This document shows positions 32,495 through 36,921 of a DNA stretch of 36,921 bases, one piece after another (position 1 is the stretch's first letter; each line of letters starts with the position of its first letter). The notes below the pieces were generated by a model that was not told where the DNA came from, ran no database searches, and worked only from the letters and a program-made list of their open reading frames with translations. Where the stretch lies: contig CATKZK010000009.1 of assembly GCA_949841325.1 (NCBI GenBank), positions 1 to 36,921 of the forward strand. The letters run 5' to 3'. A program made the position numbers and the translations under genes. Origin of the DNA: an uncultured Bacilli bacterium (GTDB lineage: Bacteria > Bacillota_I > Bacilli_A > RF39 > UBA660).

Positions 32495-33889
32495 TTATAC
32501 TACACTTGTCTTCTCTTTTTCAAATAAATCGATGATTTCATATGCTGCTTTTTTCCCCGCTTCCATAGCAAGAATAACCGTAGCTGCACCTGTAACAACA
32601 TCTCCTCCTGCAAAACAACGATCAGAACTTGTCCTTGTTCCATCTACTTCTATGCAGCCATTTTCTCTGACTTTAATGTCAGTATTTTCTATTGCTAAAG
32701 CATTTATATTTGTTCCCAAAGCCATAACGACCATATCACATTCTAAGACTTCTTTGCTATCCCTTACTTCTTCCACTATGGCTCTTCCCTTATCATCTGT
32801 TCCGACAGAAACCATATGAACAACTTCAATTCCCGTTACCAATTGATTAGAATCTACACAAATACGAACTGGATTTAAAAATTCTTTTATCTCTATTTGC
32901 TCCTCTAAAAGGTGATGCACTTCTTCTTTTCTTGCAGGCATATCAGAAATTCCTCTTCGGTAAACAATACTGACATCTTTACCAAAACGTTTTAGAGAGC
33001 GAGCAACATCACAAGCCACATTTCCTCCGCCAACAACAATGATTTTATCTCCCAAATATAAAGGAGTATTTCCATCTTCATAGGCTTTCATGAGATTAAT
33101 ACGAGTTAAAACTTCATTCGCAGAAAAGACTCCACAGGCAAGTTCATTGGGAATTCCCATAAATTTAGGAAGTCCAGCTCCAGTAGCAATATAAATCGCA
33201 TCATAATCTTCTTTTAAATTAGAGAGTGTAATGGTCTTGCCAATGAGTGTATCTAAAACAAATTCTACTCCCATATGCTTTAAATCGACCACTTCTTTTT
33301 CTACAATTTGTTTAGGCAAACGAAATTCAGGAATACCATACGTTAAAACACCACCAGCTTTATGCAAGACTTCATAAACGGTGACTCTATATCCTTCTTT
33401 TGCAAGCGTTCCTGCACAACTAAGCCCCGATGGTCCAGAACCAATGATGGCGATTCTTTGCTCTTTCTTTTCTGATTCTTTATTCTTTTTTAAATGATGC
33501 ATATTGGCATAATCAGCTACATAACGTTCCAAAGCTCCAATCGCAATGGCATCACTTTTAAAGCCTTTAATACACATTTTTTCGCACTGATTTTCTTGAG
33601 GGCACACTCTTCCACAGACGGCAGGCAAAGTAGAAGCCTCTGTAATAATGTTATAAGCCATTTCCATTTTTTCTTCTTTTATTGCTTCTATAAATTTAGG
33701 AATTTCAATTCCTACTGGACAGCCTATAACACATCGAGGATTTTTACATTGTAAGCACCTGCTTGCTTCCTTATAAGCCTCTTCTTTTGTGTACCCAAGA
33801 GATACTTCTTGAAAATTATGAATGCGCTCCTCCTTTTTTTGTACACTTGCCATCACTTTCTTATCATTCACAGTTTGCACATTCTCCAT
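32495..33889 (-). CDS. nfnB: NfnB / GltD-like NADPH-binding subunit
   Basis: A 464-residue iron-sulfur flavoprotein of the glutamate synthase small subunit/NfnB family. Fe-S cysteines lie in CLQCKNPRCVIGCPVGIEIP (about 45-64) and CGRVCPQENQCEKMC (about 92-106). The FAD motif is RIAIIGSGPSGLSCAGTLAK, and the NADPH motif is KIIVVGGGNVACDVARSLKR; the ending DRCFAGGDVVTGAATVILAM is typical. With NfnA it would form the electron-bifurcating NADH-dependent reduced ferredoxin:NADP+ oxidoreductase, balancing ferredoxin, NADH and NADPH in anaerobes. Alone it could be read as GltD, but no gltB large subunit is present and NfnA is adjacent. Its ATG, with AAGGAGAG 7 bases before it, lies 26 bases inside nfnA. 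Confidence 0.92.
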   Translation of the reverse strand: MENVQTVNDKKVMASVQKKEERIHNFQEVSLGYTKEEAYKEASRCLQCKNPRCVIGCPVGIEIPKFIEAIKEEKMEMAYNIITEASTLPAVCGRVCPQENQCEKMCIKGFKSDAIAIGALERYVADYANMHHLKKNKESEKKEQRIAIIGSGPSGLSCAGTLAKEGYRVTVYEVLHKAGGVLTYGIPEFRLPKQIVEKEVVDLKHMGVEFVLDTLIGKTITLSNLKEDYDAIYIATGAGLPKFMGIPNELACGVFSANEVLTRINLMKAYEDGNTPLYLGDKIIVVGGGNVACDVARSLKRFGKDVSIVYRRGISDMPARKEEVHHLLEEQIEIKEFLNPVRICVDSNQLVTGIEVVHMVSVGTDDKGRAIVEEVRDSKEVLECDMVVMALGTNINALAIENTDIKVRENGCIEVDGTRTSSDRCFAGGDVVTGAATVILAMEAGKKAAYEIIDLFEKEKTSVV

Positions 33890-34721
33890 GATGAGTCTCT
33901 CCTTCCAATTCTTTTAAATACTTTTTTCCCTCTATGGTTTTATAAAGTTCTAAACGTTTCATCGCAGCCTCAAAATTCACCAAATGTCCATCAAATTCAG
34001 GGCCCTCTACACAGGCAAATTTCACTTTACCTCCTACTTCTACGCGACAAGCTCCGCACATACCCGATCCATCAACCATGATAGGATTCAAACTGACAAT
34101 CTGTTTTATGCCCATCTCTTTTGTAAGATTAGAGACATTTTTCATCATCACCATAGGACCAATCGCAACACAGATATCGATATCTTTTCTCTCTTTTATA
34201 CAATCCGTTACAACTCCCTTATGCCCCATACTACCATCATCTGTTGTAAGAATAAGTTCTTGGCAAACACTTCTCAATTCTTCTTCTAAAATGATAAACT
34301 GCTTATTCTTCGCCCCATAAATAATGCTTACATTTATTCCTCTTTCATGAAGATATTTTGCTTGTGGGTAAATAGAAGCAACACCTATTCCCCCTGCAAT
34401 AAAAAGAATATTTTTTTCTTTTAAATCATCTACATTTACAATAAGTTCTGAGGGATTTCCTAAAGGCCCCACTAAACTAAATAGTGTTTCTTTTTCTTTG
34501 CTTAACTCCAAAGTTCCTGCTCCTACTACTTGATATATAAGAGTTAAATTCCCTGACTCTTTGTTATATGCATGAATAGTTAAAGGAATTCTTTCACTTT
34601 CTTCATGTGTCATAAGCATCACAAATTGACCTGGAAGAGCATTCCTAACTAAATCTTTTGCTTCTACCACTAATTTATAAATATTTTCTTTTAAAAGCAC
34701 ATTTTCTACAATTTTTACCAT
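33864..34721 (-). CDS. nfnA: NfnA / ferredoxin-NADP reductase-like subunit
   Basis: A 285-residue protein of the PyrK/SudB/NfnA group with an N-terminal FAD-binding barrel (PGQFVMLMTHEESERIPLTI), an NAD-binding part (ILFIAGGIGVASIYPQAKYL) and a C-terminal [2Fe-2S] site MVDGSGMCGACRVEVGGKVK with FACVEGPEFDGHLVNF. The Asp before the glycine pair plus three Cys matches the Asp-plus-three-Cys ligation known for NfnA, rather than the four-Cys site of PyrK, and the adjacent nfnB confirms it. A longer frame opens at 34784, but the ATG at 34721 has an AGGTGAT box and begins the conserved region. The pair moves electrons between NADH, ferredoxin and NADP+. Confidence 0.92.
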   Translation of the reverse strand: MVKIVENVLLKENIYKLVVEAKDLVRNALPGQFVMLMTHEESERIPLTIHAYNKESGNLTLIYQVVGAGTLELSKEKETLFSLVGPLGNPSELIVNVDDLKEKNILFIAGGIGVASIYPQAKYLHERGINVSIIYGAKNKQFIILEEELRSVCQELILTTDDGSMGHKGVVTDCIKERKDIDICVAIGPMVMMKNVSNLTKEMGIKQIVSLNPIMVDGSGMCGACRVEVGGKVKFACVEGPEFDGHLVNFEAAMKRLELYKTIEGKKYLKELEGETHHGECANCE

Positions 34722-34737
34722 GTTATCACCTATCGTT

Positions 34738-34743
34738 ATTCTA
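34738..34743 (-). promoter_or_regulatory. Candidate nfnA extended -10 box
   Basis: Minus-strand TGTTAGAAT immediately after the T-run of the DivIVA terminator; the -35 region falls in the terminator stem and is poor. Confidence 0.45.
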
Positions 34744-34745
34744 AC

Positions 34746-34781
34746 ATAAAAAAGAACAACAGGAAAGTTCCTACTGCTCTT
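34746..34781 (-). terminator. Terminator of the sepF-DivIVA unit
   Basis: A near-complete inverted repeat (34752-34765 with 34768-34781) that pairs in the minus-strand RNA with three G-U wobbles, followed by six T residues. Confidence 0.75.
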
Positions 34782-34786
34782 CACAC

Positions 34787-35218
34787 TTATTCAAAATCAA
34801 CTTTATCAATATCATCAATCAATTCAGATTGTTGATCGATTAAATTTTTCATTCTTCTTTTATATGTCACAATATTTCTTCTAATACGATTCGCTTCATT
34901 CTCTAAATGCTCTGCTTTTAAAAGAGCATCATTGATAATACGATTCGCATTCTTTTTGGCTTCTGTAATGATTAAATCACTTTCATTTAAGGAATTTTCT
35001 TTGTATTTATTAGCTGCATTTTCCGCCATTACTACGGCACGATTTAACGTTGCATCCATACTTTTATAATGTTCTAGTTCATTCTTTAGTGCATCGATTT
35101 GTAAATCTTTTTCTTTCATCTTTGTAATCATTTCATCTACTTTTACGACAACATCATCGACAAAAGCGTTGACTTGATGAACATTATATCCCATCATTCC
35201 TTTATCAAACTTTTTCAT
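34787..35218 (-). CDS. DivIVA-like division-site protein
   Basis: A 143-residue coiled-coil protein with the N-terminal DivIVA signature F-x-x-(G)-x-x-G-Y-x-x-x-x-V-x-x-F: FDKGMMGYNVHQVNAFVDDV at residues 4-23, which in DivIVA forms the membrane-curvature-sensing head. The remainder (residues 30-143) is coiled coil rich in Glu, Lys and Asn. DivIVA proteins mark curved membranes at septa and poles and recruit division or wall-growth factors. It is shorter than Bacillus DivIVA (164) and could also be a GpsB-like relative. It starts 24 bases after sepF, the order seen in the ylm-divIVA cluster of Firmicutes with ylmG and ylmH missing. Confidence 0.85.
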   Translation of the reverse strand: MKKFDKGMMGYNVHQVNAFVDDVVVKVDEMITKMKEKDLQIDALKNELEHYKSMDATLNRAVVMAENAANKYKENSLNESDLIITEAKKNANRIINDALLKAEHLENEANRIRRNIVTYKRRMKNLIDQQSELIDDIDKVDFE

Positions 35219-35242
35219 TACATCACCCCAAAGAGTTTTTCA

Positions 35243-35650
35243 CTAGAAGTCCATTTCGTCTTCTATCTTGGCTTTATTCTTTTTCTCTGCTTCCTCATCG
35301 CTTATGCGACCTTCCACATCGATATTCTTAGGGGTACATAAATATATACCATTTCCTAATTTCTGTAAATCGCCACCTATAGCATACAAGGTTCCAGACA
35401 AAAAGTCAATGATACGACGGGCTTGATCGTTTGTTACTCGTTTTAAATTTACTACAACAGAATTCCTTCTTTTTAAATGATCGGCAATTTGTTGTGATTC
35501 AGAGTAAGCACGCGGTTCAACTAGTATCATTTTTGTTCCATTACTCTTAGTCTTACTCTCTGTCTCCTCCGTTTCATAGGCTTCATCTTCGATTTCATCT
35601 ACGCCAGTTCCACCAGGAAATAATGCATCTTTAATTGATTTAAACGCCAT
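35243..35650 (-). CDS. sepF: Cell division protein SepF
   Basis: A 135-residue SepF, the membrane-associated partner of FtsZ that organises FtsZ filaments at the septum. The N-terminal amphipathic membrane-targeting helix is MAFKSIKDALFPGG, then an acidic linker (residues 15-40), then the SepF core: KMILVEPRAYSESQQIADHL, RNSVVVNLKRVTNDQARRII and DFLSGTLYAIGGDLQKLGN with the final IYLCTPKNIDV. Frames upstream are open to 35695, but the ATG at 35650 has GGAGGT at about 7 bases and matches the family start. The promoter lies just upstream and the DivIVA gene follows. Confidence 0.95.
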   Translation of the reverse strand: MAFKSIKDALFPGGTGVDEIEDEAYETEETESKTKSNGTKMILVEPRAYSESQQIADHLKRRNSVVVNLKRVTNDQARRIIDFLSGTLYAIGGDLQKLGNGIYLCTPKNIDVEGRISDEEAEKKNKAKIEDEMDF

Positions 35651-35683
35651 ATAAAACACCTCCATACTTTTTACTCTAATCCT

Positions 35684-35689
35684 ATCATA
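35684..35689 (-). promoter_or_regulatory. Candidate sepF extended -10 box
   Basis: Minus-strand TGTTATGAT (TATGAT with upstream TG), about 34 bases before the sepF start; the -35 match is weak. Confidence 0.45.
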
Positions 35690-35768
35690 ACACAAAATAA
35701 AGAGATTAGTAAATAAAATTTAAGCAAATATGCAATATTTTATTTATTCCTCTCCTGCATTTAAAACA

Positions 35769-35933
35769 TTACTTTCCTAAATAAGTAATCTTAGCATAGC
35801 CATTTCCTGTATGTCCTATACCTTCTTCATATAACGTTCCATCAGGTGAAGGCATTTGTACTTGTTCTTCCTTTTTATCACTCCACTTGTATCCTGCACC
35901 ATCAATCATGAGGGTATCTGTAAATAATGATTT
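35769..35933 (-). pseudogene. Out-of-frame 3' end of the glycine-rich gene
   Basis: Starting next to an AAA run at 35931-35933, the minus strand continues in a different frame for 54 codons without a stop: SKSLFTDTLMIDGAGYKWSD, a Gln/Pro-rich stretch, then GIGHTGNGYAKITYLGK and TAA at 35769. This is the expected C terminus, since the intact paralogue ends LGDGYARITYL. Adding a single A to the AAA run joins the two frames as ...HTGQAKSLFTDTLMIDG. The gene is thus broken by one missing base, either truly or by sequencing or assembly error. Confidence 0.8.
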
Positions 35934-36921
35934 GCTTGTCCTGTATGAATAATATTTTCTTCAGTTGATGCTTCTTCTATCGCATCACAGCCATTATGTC
36001 CTGATATAAAGGATGATCCACCACCTCCTGAAGATGAATGATTTTGAGGAGAAGAAATAGCACTTCCACCTTCCCCGCCTCCACCGCCGTAGTAACCGCC
36101 TCCAGCTCCTAAGCCTGAATTATTATTGATAACTGTCGGATGAGACACATAACCATTCCCACCAATACCAAAACGACCATCTGTAGCGCCACTCCCCGAT
36201 GCTTTTCCGCCACTTACTTGAGTTCCACCTGTACCATTGGTATAATCAGTTCCTTGGTATCCTTGTAAGCCTCCAGCAAAGATATTTGATTGACGTCCTG
36301 ATCCAGCTCCGCCTGCAACCATTATACGAGATTTTAAACTTTGAAAATCATTCCATTCTCCTTTTACAAGGCGAACATCAGTTGCGCCTCCTCCAGAATA
36401 GGACATTCCTTTATTACGAGTTGTCCAAAATCCTCCTTTCCCACCTCCATTGAATGCTAAATGATTACAATCCGAGGTATAAGGAATGCACTGAAATGCT
36501 TGTTCTCCTATATATAAATATATCTTGTCGGTTCTATTCAATCGAATAATGCCAGAAGTATAGCCTGCACCTGCATCTATTAAATATCCAAGCTCTTTTA
36601 CTCCACTTGCACCCCATAGTTCTATCTTATATTCACCACTTCTTGGAACAATAAACTCTTGTTCACTTCCTGTGTAGTCAAACTCCCATGTCTGTATCTC
36701 TGTTGGAGCTATTTCATCTACTATGATGCTTTCTCTTTCTACAGCATTTACCTTTAATGTACAAGCAAAAGTGATACTCATCTCTTCTAACGGATTTTGT
36801 TTTAAGGTAACATTGATTTTTCCTACTCCCTTACTTCTTGCCTCGATGATTTCTTCTGTTTGTTCTGCTTCTACATGAATCCACTCATCCTCTTTTGGTA
36901 TACAATTCACTTCTACTTTGG
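35906..36921 (-). CDS. Glycine-rich surface protein, partial at right edge and frameshifted near 3' end
   Basis: The frame is open through base 36921, so the N terminus lies outside the window. The visible 338 residues parallel the protein at 30417 from about its residue 88 on: VEVNC near the start, then a Thr/Glu-rich beta domain, WEFDYTGSEQEFIVPRSGEY followed by KIELWGASG, YLYIGEQAF, AFNGGGKGG, YSGGGATDVRLV, SRIMVAGGAGSG, GAGGGYYGGGGGEGG and SSGGGGSSFISGHNGC. This is the ALK/LTK-like glycine-rich domain. The reading frame then shifts and ends early (TGA at 35906) after the out-of-place residues ANHYLQIPS; the true C-terminal end lies in another frame down to 35769. Function is unknown; an exported adhesive or matrix protein is inferred from its paralogue, which has a signal peptide. 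Confidence 0.8.
   Translation of the reverse strand, partial: KVEVNCIPKEDEWIHVEAEQTEEIIEARSKGVGKINVTLKQNPLEEMSITFACTLKVNAVERESIIVDEIAPTEIQTWEFDYTGSEQEFIVPRSGEYKIELWGASGVKELGYLIDAGAGYTSGIIRLNRTDKIYLYIGEQAFQCIPYTSDCNHLAFNGGGKGGFWTTRNKGMSYSGGGATDVRLVKGEWNDFQSLKSRIMVAGGAGSGRQSNIFAGGLQGYQGTDYTNGTGGTQVSGGKASGSGATDGRFGIGGNGYVSHPTVINNNSGLGAGGGYYGGGGGEGGSAISSPQNHSSSGGGGSSFISGHNGCDAIEEASTEENIIHTGQANHYLQIPS

Noticed and set aside
35700-35768. AT-only inverted repeat (AAATAAAAT/ATTTTATTT) as a terminator after the glycine-rich gene
   Set aside because: The stem contains no G-C pairs and has a 17-base loop, so it is too weak to call.
35906-35960. Programmed -1 frameshift in the glycine-rich gene
   Set aside because: No X-XXY-YYZ slippery heptamer is present in the right phase and no clear downstream stimulatory stem was seen; a one-base deletion in the A run explains the data more simply.
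1-36921. tRNA, rRNA, riboswitch or insertion sequence
   Set aside because: I looked for cloverleaf-type GTTCGA arms, 16S/23S fragments, T-box and other leader motifs, and transposase genes with end repeats; none was convincing by eye. A tRNAscan or Infernal run would settle this.

Overview
The window (36.9 kb, strongly AT-rich) looks like a chromosomal stretch of a low-GC Gram-positive bacterium of the Bacilli, probably an uncultured, anaerobic, gut-type lineage. The reasons are the PolC-type replicative polymerase, the dnaG-sigA-trmK block, the era-yqzL-recO and yqfC-yqfD-ybeY blocks, sepF next to a DivIVA protein, strong AGGAGG-type ribosome binding sites, and energy genes typical of anaerobes (pyruvate phosphate dikinase, NfnAB). 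TGA is used as a stop and Trp is read from TGG, so the code is the standard bacterial one and not the mycoplasma one. The genus cannot be fixed from sequence reading alone. I saw no rRNA, tRNA, IS element, prophage or CRISPR array.

Layout. 1-428: start of an XRE-type regulator running off the left edge, with an intrinsic terminator in its leader. 627-3254: ppdK. 3453-8448 (all minus): an operon-like run rpsU, yqeY, yqfC, yqfD, a VanZ-like gene, ybeY, era, a 25-residue yqzL-like gene and recO, with internal promoters and terminators. 8543-10105: a membrane-anchored protein with cadherin-like repeats. 10164-13698: hemW, an unrecognised Cys/His protein and lepA. 13801-14379: a diverged peptide deformylase, one of only two plus-strand genes. 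14389-18992: two flavoproteins (COG2509 and BaiN/HI0933 type), a DUF1003 membrane protein and a SleB-like cell-wall hydrolase with a long acidic linker. 19106-22585: dnaG, rpoD and trmK. 22787-24241: a plus-strand GT-C membrane glycosyltransferase. 24275-30034: an unusually long PolC (1919 residues). 30044-30416: a gene-free gap holding what looks like a small independent transcription unit full of degenerate repeats. 30417-31736: a secreted glycine-rich protein. 31860-34721: nfnA, nfnB and a membrane cyclophilin. 34787-35650: a DivIVA-like protein and sepF. 35769-36921: a second glycine-rich surface protein, cut by the right edge and broken near its 3' end by an apparent one-base deletion.

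Most of the content is core information processing (replication, transcription, rRNA/tRNA maturation, translation factors), division-site proteins, and redox or pyruvate metabolism. The accessory content is extracellular: the cadherin-like protein, the two glycine-rich paralogues, the SleB-like hydrolase and the glycosyltransferase. The most unusual points are the repeat-filled putative noncoding transcript upstream of polC, the multiple insertions in PolC, the frameshifted glycine-rich paralogue, and the repeated placing of promoters inside or next to terminator hairpins.
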